Below are positions 10,404 to 24,296 of a stretch of 64,000 bases of DNA, in pieces. The first letter of the stretch is position 1; each line of letters opens with the position of its first letter. The notes beneath the pieces are model-generated. The model was not told the origin of the DNA, searched no databases, and worked only from the letters and a program-made list of their open reading frames with translations. A program made the translations under genes and the position numbers. The DNA is from Mortierella sp. BCC40632 (taxonomy: Eukaryota > Mortierellomycota > Mortierellomycetes > Mortierellales > Mortierellaceae): the NCBI GenBank assembly GCA_011634665.1, contig WAEK01000003.1, positions 2,636,001-2,700,000 of the forward strand. Direction: 5' to 3'.

Positions 10404-12792
10404 CTGTGGCTTGGGGGACTGCAGGGGGGTCTCATTCCAGGGGCTCCACCGAGTGACAATCTCGTTGGGGGTGATTGTGTGAATTTGGACTCAAATTTGC
10501 CTGGCTCATGCTCGCATACGTTGAGTAGGGAGAGGGCAGGAAGGTAGAGATGGGAGTCGCATAAGCGAATGTGATAGAGGAGAGCGAGAGAATGGAAGAG
10601 TAAGCAAGACTGGCTTTCATACCAAAAAGGTGAGGAGGTATCGAGAGTGAGAGTGAGGGACTGAGGGAGTGATACCAGTCGTGTGACAACTCCAAAAAAA
10701 GCTAGGGATGTGAAGTGGAACGGGGTGGGGTCGGTGTTCTTTAGATGGAGAAAAGAGTAAGGTTTACACCGGCAAGAGTCTATGACTGGACCTGTGTGGG
10801 TGATTGTAGTAAAAACTCTGGCCATCCAAAACAGATTGGCGAGCAGCAAGACAAACCTGGGTGGCATGGCAAGAGTGCAGAGAGATTGTATCAGGTTGAG
10901 GGAGTAAGGGAGTGAACTGGAGGATGAGCGAGCAAGAGTGTAGGGATAAGAGAAGGCATTCAGGAAAGTAGCCAATTGACTGGGAACTAGAAATAAAAGT
11001 CGAGGAGTAGGGCAAAAAAATAAAAAATGCCAGTGAAGATGGAGACGGAGATTGGGGTCTGTGCCAAGGTTGAGGGTGGGTTGGTAAAGAAAAACAAGCA
11101 ACGACGAGATAAAAAAAAAAGGGTTCAAGACCCATGACGGGACCCTGCTAATGGGCGATTAAGGGCAGGCAAGGGAAAACCTCGGATGAGATCATCTTCT
11201 CACGATCCTGCAGGCGTGCAGGGCGTTCCAGCTCAGGTCCAAGTCCAAAAGATCAGGTTGTTTATTTTTCCATCATCCAAAGAACACAATGAAGCGCAGG
11301 GTCCTCTTGGCCTTACTTGGCGGATGTATCTCCCAGAGTTCCCTGTTGATTCAAAAAGTGGCTCTCACAGCGTGCGCCAGACGAGAAGGTGTGCCAGTGG
11401 CCTTCTCTATTTTTTTTTTTTTTTTTTTTGCGTGACTGGGTGGCACGCAGATCGCTCTCTCCAGATCCAGATCCAGAGCGACGCGTTTTTTGCCGTTGTT
11501 TTTTGGACTTGGCCAAAGACCGCCGCGGATTGAGCCGCAAGAGGCTAGATGAGTAAAGCACGAGCAAAAGGGTAAATGCCCGCACCTTTGTATTTCTTTT
11601 TTATGTTCCCCGATTTCGATTTCGATTTCTTGTTTCCTGTTTACTGCATCGCGTGTTCTTTTTCCATGTCGGATGCTGTTGACCCTTGGAGATGATCGTT
11701 CCCCAGTTACCAATCGAAAGCAAGAAACTGAAAAAAGAGGCTCTCTTCTCTTGACATAGATATCTGGTTTTCCTGGACCAAAGTCAGTGAAACCATGTGT
11801 ATTCCTTTTACCCAGGGTACTCAGGCTCGAGTAGTCTAATGCTTGCTCAGGTTACAGTGAAGTCCACAGAGGTGTGTTCTTGACCCATCTGATAAGAAGG
11901 GGCTTGCTACTCGCTTTTGCGCCAAGCACAGGAGCTCTGCTGATGTTTATTGGGCTTTCAGGTGCGGCATATGAATTCTCCACTTTTGCGCCTTTCTTTC
12001 TTTTCAACACTGGAGACTGGGGAAGCGAATTCACAGTCAGCAGCTCCACCAGGGATCATTGGCGTGAGAGGGGCAAGAGACAGGCACACGAGAGGTCAGC
12101 CGAACAGATGTGCGGTAGGATAGAATAATGATCGGTCTCCTACGCTGGTTGGCAGATGAGCGTGTCAGGTCAATGTATCTTGCTCCGTGAGGCTCAAACT
12201 GCAGTATTAGGCATTGGTAGCTGAGAGTTGCACGAGGGAGAAAGAGAGGTGAGAGTAGAGGGCATGGAAATAGCTCCAACATCCTTTTCTCGCCATTCAG
12301 GATCCGGTAAGGAGCGGGCGTGTGGCTACAATCGTCCAATTGTCCCCCTGCCTGTTCTTGTCTGGCAGGCGATTCGACGCTCTATTTTTCGACGAGCTGC
12401 CTTTGAACCTGTGTTGCCAACAGTTGAACCTTCTTTACCCTGGCGTTCTTCCCCTTGCCCTTTTCCTTTCCTGTTCCTCCTTTCCTTCCGTCTTTCTTTC
12501 AGTCTCTTCTCTTTCTTCCTTCTCAACATCATTTTCGCCACTATCAACATCACTCACAGTCTTTCATCTTCTTCTTTCCCTCTCGTCTCTCCCCCTGCCA
12601 GGTCCTCCTCCTTGATCGACTTAATACCCAGCTGGCCTCGCTCCTCTTTCATCCTTTTTCTTCTCCCGCAGTGCCTTGCAGCCGATCTACGTATCGTACA
12701 CCTTTGTATCCTTCAGCCCAACTCTTACAATCAGCACTTCCTTGGAGCCGTTCATCCTTCCTCCTCCACATTCCTTTCTCTTTTAAAACTCG
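9210..12792. other. spacer with a (GA)n microsatellite and pyrimidine-rich promoter
   Basis: Nothing with coding support. It holds poly-A and poly-T runs (9259-9286, 9928-9946, 11410-11430), a (GA)n tract around 10325-10402 whose antisense frames make long Ser/Leu-rich open frames, and from about 12430 a C/T-rich leader running into the GH17 gene. Confidence 0.5.
10325..10402. repeat. (GA)n microsatellite
   Basis: An almost pure GA-dinucleotide tract of about 75 bases with a few AAA interruptions at its 5' end. It explains the Arg/Glu-repeat and Ser/Leu-repeat open frames on the two strands. Confidence 0.95.
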
Positions 12793-15700
12793 ATGGATTC
12801 AGCAGAGATAGCACCATCGGCCACAATGTCCCGGTCAATCCCAGGGCATGCACCCTCTGCTGCTGTGTCAACCCCTCCATCTGCTCCTGCAACATCTGCA
12901 GCAGATTCGGGAATACAGTCTGAGAACACATCCGATGCGCCCCTGTCTTCATCTTCTAAATCCACCTCACGACCACCCAAAGGCAGCACACTATCGACAC
13001 TTAATACCAGTGCTACTCAACAACGTAGCCAGGGGGAATTTGCCCTCCAGTCCGACAACGGCAACGCTAGCGATCACAACGATGAAGACCCATACAGTGT
13101 ACCACCTATCACCCCTGGGGAGGAGAAGATGGTCTTTGACAAGGGTCTATTGTTCGCTGCTCCACCCAAACGACCTCCGCTCAAATCCATCATGAGCGCT
13201 CCACTGCCCATCCCTCCGATCGCCCTTGCCAGGAATAATTCTTACCCAGAGCCCAGCAGCAGCAATGGCGACCTCCTCCAGAATAGCACACTCCCCAGAG
13301 CCATCCAACACAACCACCTTTCCCACCACCAAGCTCATGGTACTCTGGATAGGCGGCCGCAGAGCCACTATCTTGGCAACGACTCGCTTCACCCACAGAT
13401 CCAGTCCCTTCCTTCATCACGCGTACCTCAGATAAGATCAGCTCCAATCCATCTCCCTGTCATGGCCGAGTCAGCAACCCTTGTTGTCCATGACCCATTG
13501 TCTTCTTCATCCTCTGCTCAGTCGAGTTCGCTTCATCCTTCACAGTCGCCCCTGTCCAACAGTCTTAGCGACAAGGCTAGCAACAGCGGCAGCAGTACCC
13601 ACAGCAACCCGTCGGGTCCAGGAACATCCTCTGGCACATCTACCCAACCCTATGCGCTCTCGACTCGTCCCTCATATAATTCGCTTCACCACCAGCATCA
13701 GTCCTCTAGCCAAGGTCCCAGTCGGGTCCCGAGCAGTTATGGCACTCATACGCCTCCTCTTGCCTCACTCCGTCCAGATTCAATTTGTTGTTATCCGGAC
13801 TCGTCCCCATTGATGGCGCCTCATGTCCTGGCAGCCGTTGATGCTCGACTCCGAGCGAGTCGTTCCTTCGACCAGTCTGCAAATACTTCAAGTATTCACT
13901 TGCCTGGCCCAGCTACGCCCGCAGCAGCAATTGCAAACAATCGTCCAGGTTCTAGAGCTTCTGTCATGACCCATTATTCAGCCTTGCAGAGTGTGGACGG
14001 GATCCGGACGCGTGAGCAACTGTATGACTATCTGAACCGTGATGACGATGACGGCGACGATGACGCTTGTACTCTAGGCGACAGGACAAACATGGAACTA
14101 CGACGACCCAAACCCAACTTTATGCGGTCTTCTTCTGCTACATCGTCGCGGTCCTCAACTCGAAGCTCGTTCATGTCCTCAGCATTTGCAGGAAGTGATA
14201 TTGAGTTGAATGTGAAACGGGCATCCATTTCCAGCAAAACCAATGCCAACATGCTGAGCAGACAGGATCCAAAATCTTTGACCCCATCCTCGTCAACAGG
14301 CTCAAGCGAGACAGTGGCGACAGACACAACTGCTGAGGCAGTATCATCTTTAGGAGCCGTCGGAGGAAAAGATACGCCCACGAAATTGGCTGCGACGGCT
14401 ACGTCCACAGGGACTTCCAAGCTACGGGAAAAGACAGCCTTCGACAACGATGAAGACTATATTGGGATGGCACATAAGACTGAAAAGAGCGCTTGGCTCA
14501 AGAGCAAGAGCAGGACCCATCGGCGGTGGCGTGGCGTGTGTTGTGTGGTCGGGCTATTGGCGCTCATTGCTATTGTAACAGGCATCACTCTTGGCTTTGT
14601 ATTGAGACGTGGAAAGATTGATGGTCTAGCTCCTCCGTAAGTACTCTTGACTCTTTTTTATCGTGGTGGCGCAAGAGTGGAAGACAAGATGAAATGTCTG
14701 TGACTAAAAACAGGACTCTACCTTTTAGACCCCCGGACAATGGCAGTAACAACGGCAATAGCACGAATGGCAACAATAACCGACCTCAGCCCCCACTGAT
14801 CACTCAGTTCAAACCTGACCCCAACTTGAGAAAGGCCTTTTATGGCGTTGCCTACAACCCGGCCAAGGTACTCATGCCTTGGTGTGGAGCCTCATTGCAG
14901 TCGATTGTCAATGACATGATGTTGCTCTCGCAAATCACGAACCGGGTACGACTTTATGGAATGGATTGTGATCAAGTGGATATGACATTCCAGGCGATCC
15001 GTGCTCTCAAACTCGAGAACCAGATGAAGGTGGTGATGACAATGTGGGTGGATAACAACTCGACAACGGTTCAGCGACAGTACGATACATTATTCCGGGT
15101 CTTGGACACATATGGAACAGACATGGTTGAGGGCATCTCAGTCGGCAACGAGGTGTTGTTCCAAAAGTTTATTCCGCTGACCGAGCTGGGCACGCTGATG
15201 CAGGTAAAAAGAATATACCGCCTAGGAGGTATCTCGCGTTCTGTGCTAGGAGCAAGGAGAAAGAAAATTCCTTTAACATGACCATGGACATATTTTTTTC
15301 CTGTAATAGAAAGTACGCTCCGAAGTTAAATCGCGGTACAACAAAAATATCCCTATTTTCACTTCGGATGTGGGATCCAATATGAATGCAGAGCTTGCAT
15401 CGTATTCGGATCAACTTCAGGGTAACATCCATCCTTACTTCAGTGGTACACCAGCCGCCAGTGCAGCAAACTGGACTTTTAGTGAGTATGAAGACAAGAT
15501 CACGGCCAACCCGGTCAGTTCTGGATTAAAGGGCGTGATCTCTGAAGTCGGTTGGCCCACTGCCCCTGCGAGTGCTGTCTATCAAAAACTCTCTGTCCCT
15601 GGAGTGGAACATCTCCAGACTATGGTGGACACGTTTGTTTGCCAAGCCAACACCGCTGGAATTCCTTGTAAGTGAGAAGACAAAGAAAGGGCTGACAAAG

Positions 15701-15917
15701 AAAAAAAAAAAAAAAAAAAAAAAAAGAAAAAAAATAAGAAAAAAATGGCACTAACCCCGGTCTCTGCTCTCCACATTCATCTAAAACAGACTACTGGTTC
15801 GAGTTCAAGGACGAACCATGGAAACAGAACCCTGATGTGCCAGTGGAGCCATACTGGGGCATCTTTGACAAGGACGGCAGGCTCAAGATCAAGATACCTA
15901 ATTGCATTGCACCCTAA
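12793..15917 (+). CDS. membrane-anchored GH17 beta-1,3-glucanase/glucanosyltransferase
   Basis: Four exons (12793-14636, 14729-15203, 15310-15667, 15790-15917) close in frame to 934 residues. The first about 575 residues are a Ser/Pro/Thr-rich, presumably cytoplasmic disordered region. A single membrane helix follows (about 580-603, with basic flanks), then an Asn/Gly linker, then a glycoside hydrolase family 17 domain to the C-terminus: a type II membrane topology. GH17 landmarks are YGVAYNP at the start, the acid/base Glu756 in SVGNEV and the nucleophile Glu852 in SEVGWPT, then a YYWFEFKDEPWK...EPYWGIFDKDG ending. The family cuts or transfers beta-1,3-glucan in the wall. The start was chosen after the C/T-rich leader; in-frame Met15 (12835) is an alternative start. 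AATAAA lies at 15962. Confidence 0.93.
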
Positions 15918-15961
15918 TTCCATCCAATATCCTTTTTGTTGCCGCTGCTGCGCCCAGCTGC

Positions 15962-15967
15962 AATAAA
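15962..15967 (+). terminator. polyadenylation signal of the GH17 gene
   Basis: AATAAA lies 45 bases after the stop codon, a typical distance for a eukaryotic cleavage and polyadenylation signal. Confidence 0.5.
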
Positions 15968-17350
15968 CACAGCATTCATGAGCGCATTGTTCTTTGTTGT
16001 TTGGTTATTTCACTTTCCCTTTTCTTCTCCCTTCTCACTGTAGATCTGTTTGTAAACCCTGATGAGCTTTGCCTCAGCCCCTTCCTTTGTTACAATGCTG
16101 TGTTAGACTTTAGAACGGGGAGGAAGCGATGACTACGCAACGCTGGCTATGCGCTGAGCATTGTGTAGCGCTGTGTTACTGGTGGCTCGGGACAGTTCCT
16201 CGTACAAAACAACGGAGGGGGCGCAGCGAAATGGCTTGTTCTTTGAGACCAAGGAAATGTGAAAAACAAACACTTGGCTGTGTGTTGTGCCTCTTTCCTT
16301 TACAGGCCCTCCTTGTATCTGTCCCCCCCCCCTCCCCTGGGCAGTGCTTCAGCCACTCTATCCCACATCTCCAGGGTGCCAACAAACAGAAAACGTGGCT
16401 TCCCATTCCAACCCTTTCCACTGGTTCTCACTTCCTCCTCTTCCGAAAATAGAACTCGGCCGGTGGAGAGAGCAAGCGGGGTCAGATACCAGTAGGACAT
16501 GGCTCTGGGCTAATACAGAAGCTCGCAAGAGTATGTCCTGTCATTATTGCCAACGACACACTAGGGGCGAGAGCTACCAAGGCCATTTACTGATAAGGAC
16601 ATGAGGTGAACTAGACGAGCGAGCAGCAGGCCTTCTGAGTAGAGAGCGGCATCGATAATGAGACAGTGAGCAATCCACATAGATAAGGCGGGGCTTGAAG
16701 CCAAGCCAAGCCTCGCCGTTCACTCTCTCAGTCGATCGTTTGCCCGTACGCAGCTGTCTTCTTCTGAAATCCCTCTGTTGGACTCGCCGACTGACTGGAC
16801 ATGTCCTGTGTCATAGCTGTGCTGAAATGGTCTATTAGTTCCAGCGAGATGAAGGAGGGTTACTTCCTGCCTGATCAGGGTGCAGTTCCCTCGACATGCT
16901 TCTTCAACCTGAAGGAGAATCGTTTCTGTTTTTGACTTTGTTTTACTCCTTCTTCCCCTTGTTTTTTTTTTTTTTTTTTTTTTTTTTTCTTTCTGTCATC
17001 CGTCGCCGGTCCACGTTTTTCTTTCTTTTGCTATGGAGTCATCGTCTCTTTTGTACAATCAGGAAAGAAGAGAGAGAGGGGGCGAGAGAAAGAGGAGAGA
17101 GCGGGGACCAACCTGTGCAACCCCGACGCTTTGGACGTATGCCTGGCTATCTCTGTTATCATCTCGGGCGGCAATAACACCAGCGGCTCGTTTCCAACAG
17201 GCCGATCGACCTAAAGAAAGAAAGAGAGAAAAAAAGAAAAAAAGAAAAAAAAACCAACAATAACAACACCCAAACTGGCCGTTTCTACGTCCTTCTTTGC
17301 CTTTGCTTCCTTTCGACCCTTTCCAAGATTCGTAGTCTCACACGGCTCCC
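15968..17350. other. spacer
   Basis: No gene is supported. There is a C run near 16322-16330 and a long poly-T run at 16962-16988. The last part is the promoter of the small gene at 17437. Confidence 0.5.
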
Positions 17351-17358
17351 TATAAAAG
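17351..17358 (+). promoter_or_regulatory. TATA box of the 84-residue gene
   Basis: TATAAAAG is placed 86 bases before the ATG at 17437, followed by a C/A-rich leader. This supports transcription of the short frame downstream. Confidence 0.6.
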
Positions 17359-17436
17359 ATCTCGATCTCTCCACAAAGTCAACAAAACAACAAAACAGCT
17401 AGCATTTTCACCTCTCCCATACACATCCAAACCACA

Positions 17437-17691
17437 ATGTTGTCCATGCTCCGTTCCTCCGTCGCCAAGGCCACTGTTCCCCGTCGCCTTATCTCCAACT
17501 CTTCCAAATCCAACAACGTTGCCTACGCTCTTGGCCACGATGCTGCCCAGGCCTCTCCTGCCTCTTCGTCTTCGTCTTCGGCCCTCAAGACTGTCGCTTA
17601 TACCGTCCTTGGCTCGACTGCTATCGTTGCTGGTGTGTCGCATTACCTCAAGGACGAGGTCTTTTACTGGACTCCTAACGTCCGCAAGTAA
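17437..17691 (+). CDS. small probable mitochondrial membrane protein
   Basis: Single exon of 84 residues. The first about 25 residues are rich in Arg, Lys, Ser and Leu with no acidic residue (MLSMLRSSVAKATVPRR), typical of a mitochondrial presequence. A Ser-rich linker is followed by one hydrophobic helix (about 52-68, VAYTVLGSTAIVAGVSH) and a short polar C-terminus (KDEVFYWTPNVRK). Such a layout fits an accessory subunit of an inner-membrane complex, but I do not recognise the family. Codon use is strongly C-ending (GCC, GTC, AAG, CGT) and a TATA box is present, so it is probably a real, well-expressed gene. Confidence 0.75.
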   Translation: MLSMLRSSVAKATVPRRLISNSSKSNNVAYALGHDAAQASPASSSSSSALKTVAYTVLGSTAIVAGVSHYLKDEVFYWTPNVRK

Positions 17692-18011
17692 ATCCTCTCT
17701 TTTCCTCCCAGCCTGAACAATATAGAAAGAAGCAGAAAGGGAAATATCCAAGACTTGATGTCAGAATAGCCTCTCTTATCGAGACTGGAGTGCTACCCAT
17801 GATAGAGCTATCTCGTATCATACATATACCCTCCCTCCTCCTCCTCCTCCTCCTCCTCCTCCTCCTCCCCTTCATCCCCACCAAACCTCGCACACATTCA
17901 CGCACGCCATTTCAAGCTTCAAATAGACGAATACATTAGCTTTAAAGCAAATACAACTTAATGCTATCCTTGATGAACTTTAGACCTTGCTCCTGTAGCT
18001 GAAGACGCTGA

Positions 18012-18015
<4 letters not shown>

Positions 18016-18058
<43 letters not shown>
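18016..18058. repeat. 43-base poly-T tract
   Basis: An uninterrupted run of T, among the longest homopolymers in the window. Most homopolymers here are A or T, not G or C. Confidence 0.95.
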
Positions 18059-18059
<1 letters not shown>

Positions 18060-18239
18060 GGTTAACAAAAATCGAGTCGTTAGACCAGCTTATGTCTCTT
18101 CCCTGAAAAAAAAAAAAAACAAGGTTGATCGATCAACACAAATGTCCCCTCTCTTCTTTTTTTTCCTGATCTAGTCATTCGATCGATCCATGTCAAAGGG
18201 ATCCAGGAATGTTGCTCGATGGGTTGGTCGAGCCACAGG

Positions 18240-18393
<154 letters not shown>

Positions 18394-18451
18394 GTTCACT
18401 GCCACAGATGAAAAGGCGGGGATGGATCTCATTAAAACAGCATCAGCATCA

Positions 18452-18483
<32 letters not shown>

Positions 18484-19423
18484 CCTGATGCATGCTCTGT
18501 GGCTCGGTTTCCTGGAGTGTGTGTTTGGGTAGAGGGATGGTAAAGAAAGGTAACACACCAAGAGAAAGAGGTTACACACCATGATTACCCAAGGAGATTC
18601 TGTGCAGATCTCTCGCTAGACCTACGTGTGCGTGTGTGTGCATGTGTGTGTGTGTGTTCGGCATATCAACATCCATCCCAAAGGGTAATGGAAAAAAAAA
18701 AGGTGCGATATGCAAAAAAAAAAAAAAAAAAAAAAAAGTGGCTCTGGAAAGCAATGGTATCTCCCAGGAATACTGATGACACTGTCGCTACGGAGAATAG
18801 GGGGCAGAGGTAATACTCGGTCGTTTTATGTATGGAGTAGGACGGATCCCTAGAACATGAGACCCTCCCAGCACATGGACCATGGATAGGCTATCGAGAT
18901 ATCTGGACAATGGCGATCCAAATGCATCCCCACTATGTAAGTCGTCATATCTAATTTGGATGGCTGCACCCGCCCCTGATACGACCAAAACGAAGATGTC
19001 TTTTGAAACACTGAAAGGACGAACCTCTCTCACTCACTCACTCACTCACACACACACTAGGCAATGCAGGACGACTCTCGGCACGCACCCCCTTTCATGT
19101 TCCTTTATGCGCGTAAATGATTCGATGGTGAATTCGGGCCTATCTATATCTCTTCACTCTCCCGTACTCTCTCGCAGTAATAGGGCTATTCTCGGTCAAT
19201 GGTTCCTGAAATATACTCAAAGAGAGACTCACCCCTCCCGAGTGTGGTTCCACGTCAAAGGAAAAAGGCCTCTTCTTTGCCTTTCCAGAAAATATTGTTA
19301 CTCTGGGGGGTTCTTCCGACGACAAAATAGGGGTCCTTATATTATGGCTATTATTTTGGTATGTTACAGTGTCTTGCTAGTAGGTAGTAATGATGGTGTT
19401 GATGAGGGAGGGGCTCTATCCCG

Positions 19424-21267
<1,844 letters not shown>

Positions 21268-21430
21268 GGTTGTAGTGGTGCTTGTGGTCTTCAGGTCCAG
21301 AGAGAGTGGTAAAGTCGGAGGTGAATGCGACTCGCTGGCTTTTTGCAGATTGAACTTGGTGAGGATAGGGAGCGATGCGGTCGAGCCAGTCGAGGTGGGC
21401 GAAGGAGCAAACGAAAGTAAGGAAAGAGAA

Positions 21431-21464
<34 letters not shown>

Positions 21465-22651
21465 AAAGAAAGGACGGCCCTGGCGGTGCAGCTGAGATAA
21501 AGGACGACTGTTGTTGTTCGTTGCTTCTGTTTACTGCTGACATTTGTGGAGTGAGAACACAGACAGCCCAGGGTTGGGTGAGATCTTTTTTTTTTTTAGT
21601 GGCAAGATGCTGGATCAATTGCAGCTGTCGCATTTTGCAGCTGTCGCATTTAATTGGCAGCAGCTGTGGTGAGAACAGGATATGACTGGCTGGGCTCTGG
21701 TCAGATGCAAATGGACTGCAGCTGGCTCTTCTTGTTTTGGCTTTTTGGGCACTTTTAGAGAAACTGAGGCAGGGGACATGGCAGCAACGAGACCAGCGCG
21801 GATGAGGCAAAGGGCACGATCAAGTCATCGCTGCTGGGGCTATGGCATGAGTGGCTATGGCATCCCGAAGGTGGTCCCGGTGCCTTTGAGACAGGTCAAT
21901 TCTAGACACTTCTCTATCCCTCTCCCACGCCTTCACTCTGACTCTGTTCATAGTGTGCTGGGGTTGACGCGTTGGCTCACTTGGTGGGGAGGAGGAAAGG
22001 GCTGCTAATGTATTGATTCGCCAACATCAGTGTCATGCTACGAGTCATCATTGCCAGTTGGGAACCTGCCATCGCCATTACTAACTAAGATTCTATTCTC
22101 GCCATTGTCATTCGAGATGGAGGAGGCGGCAATACCTCTGCCTCAGTGACTTCTTTGCTGCCCCCCATCATTGATGATTGTATCGACCTTCTTTTCCCTT
22201 TGTAAGGCGCATTTTTGCTCGCCTTTCTCAACCGTCCCTTGCTCCTACAGCGACGATTATCCAAACACAGACGCTTAGCTCCAAGTAAGCAAAAGATCGC
22301 GCCTTTCATGCTCTCTCTCTCTCTAATTGTTTGGTATGCTCACCAAACATTTTCTTTTTTCTTCGGTTGGTGGTGGATTACCCGGCTCCTACCACAAGGG
22401 ATATCTTCGAGTCGGGGATAATGAGGGTTTTGAGCCGGTTGATTATGAATCTCTAGCGGCCTCCCTTGGAACTTTATTGAATGACGTCTGAGAGTGACAG
22501 ACTGTCGCGTGAGGGGAGACCCTTTCAAATATGAGCGTAGCTCCACGGAAGATCACCTATTTTGTTTGTTTTGTTTTGGTACGTTTGGTCTTTCTCCATG
22601 CATGCCTTCAGTCAACGGTAATTAAACAATCACGATAACAACAGACTCGGC

Positions 22652-22912
22652 ATGGATTACTTCCAATCAAGGAAGCCCGTCGAGGTTGACTTGTCTGAGT
22701 ATCCTCTCCCATCGTGGTTCCACGGTTTCTCGACGCGATCCCCTCAACCTGTCCATGTCATGGAAGCAGACCTCTTTCTTGATACAACCGGGGCCTTGGA
22801 GCACACAGAGCTAAGAAAAATTCGTAAGAATAGGAGAGAAGTCCTTGCAAAAGCGTTCTGGACAATCACTAGAGCGGATGAAATACAACCTCCACAGACA
22901 AAGACAATCTAG
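22652..22912 (+). CDS. hypothetical 86-residue open frame
   Basis: ATG at 22652 to TAG at 22910. The translation has mixed composition, not repeat-driven (MDYFQSRKPVEVDLSEYPLP at the start), with a basic segment in the middle (RKIRKNRREVLAKAF). I recognise no family, membrane segment or signal peptide. No clear TATA box or conserved splice site flanks it. It may be a small gene, one exon of a larger one, or chance. Confidence 0.25.
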   Translation: MDYFQSRKPVEVDLSEYPLPSWFHGFSTRSPQPVHVMEADLFLDTTGALEHTELRKIRKNRREVLAKAFWTITRADEIQPPQTKTI

Positions 22913-23309
22913 TTTGGTATAGATGGCAACTGTTCGCCTTGGGGTCCATAAAACATAGCCCCTTCAGGACTTGGTTTCGAGCTCACCGGTAGGCTTTGTT
23001 CAAATTACCTTTTTTTTGTTTTTTGTTTGAGGCAACACTGGGATGTCCGGTACACCTGGTCTAGAACCAAAAAGAATTTTCTTGATTTGTAGTAGTTTGT
23101 TATGCCAACCAACTGCCATTTTCTTTTCTTTTCCTGGCTGCGAGGTAAATGATCATGAAGCGTGGGACCGCTAAAAAACTTGCTCGGCACCTGTTGCAGG
23201 TATTGTCCTCAAAATAATGAACTGTACAGATTCACTCTGGATCTCAGGCTTTGAAATTTGGAGACTTGAATCATAATCTGGGCCTACTTACACAAGAGTC
23301 CTTGTATCC

Positions 23310-23750
23310 TCAAACAAACACTGACCGGTAACCGAATGACGCAGTCTTAGATACGATAAAGGGTATAGGGTCCTTTGTGGTAGATCCGTTTGTATGCGTT
23401 TGACGGCCTCGTAGCTATTCGTTTTCCACTTGGGTAGTGTGCCTGCCACGCGATCTGTAGTCCGTATTTCTCTGCTATAGATCGTTTGAGATGAAATGGT
23501 ATGGTGCCGGGCGAGTGATTGGCCCTCTTTTGCGCAGGAGTGCCTTACGACTGTCTAGCATCTGGGTGGGCAATATTTACTATCTCAAACTGAAATTTCA
23601 TACCTTTTTTTAGAAGCTGCTTGTGTAGAATAAGGACACTTTCGCTCAATCCGTAGGCAGGATCACTGTCTTCAGCATTGCTAGAAGCATAGGTGATATT
23701 GAACTTTAGCGGGTCGAATTCTAGGCAGGTGTGCCTGCGAGTCGACTCTA
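23310..23750 (-). pseudogene. degraded coding patch, family not recognised
   Basis: On the minus strand an ATG-less frame from about 23745 reads with normal protein composition (LEFDPLKFNITYASS ... YGLSESVLILHKQLLKKG ... FEIVNIAHPDARQS) and stops near 23545. From there other frames stay open down to about 23310 and also look protein-like. One is a 60-plus-residue frame containing AKEGQSLARHHTISS and TLPKWKTNSYEAVKRIQ. Either a frameshift or an intron separates them; a GTATGA donor at about 23606 is possible. I cannot decide which downstream frame is original. It may be a decayed gene or mobile-element ORF, or an exon pair of an undetected gene. Confidence 0.35.
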
Positions 23751-24249
23751 GAGAGGGAGACTAACTTGGTTTGATGGTATGTATTAATGACTTCAAAAAG
23801 CATACTTCTTTCTTCAGGTACTAACAGTGATTTGGTTAGTCTTTCAGTCCTTGCTCTGAAGTGACTTCAATCCACTTGAACAGCCAAGCTCTTTGCATGC
23901 TCCTGCAAAGTTGAGGTGTTCGAGCTGCCAAAGAGAAAGAACAATATCCAGTTTGGCTAGATAATATTTGATACTGGTAGGAAAAAAAACCAATATTGTG
24001 ATTTACAACACACAGCAAGGACCCATTCTTTCTCTGCATGAGAGTGTTATTGATGGTAGAGAGGGCGGAGAGAATTAACGAAGGAACATCCTCATGCGTA
24101 AGGTGGAGATAATTGCTTGTTGACCCGACCAGAGAGACAGGTAGAGTATGAGGAGGCTAGGGCAACCCTTCTAGACACATGCAAACAGACTCTCTGCCTA
24201 TTGCTTCTCCAGCTCCATCGCCACATTGACTCTACCACACCCGCCCAGC

Positions 24250-24292
<43 letters not shown>
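24250..24292. repeat. (GA)n microsatellite
   Basis: About 43 bases of GA repeat in intergenic DNA. Confidence 0.95.
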
Positions 24293-24296
<4 letters not shown>

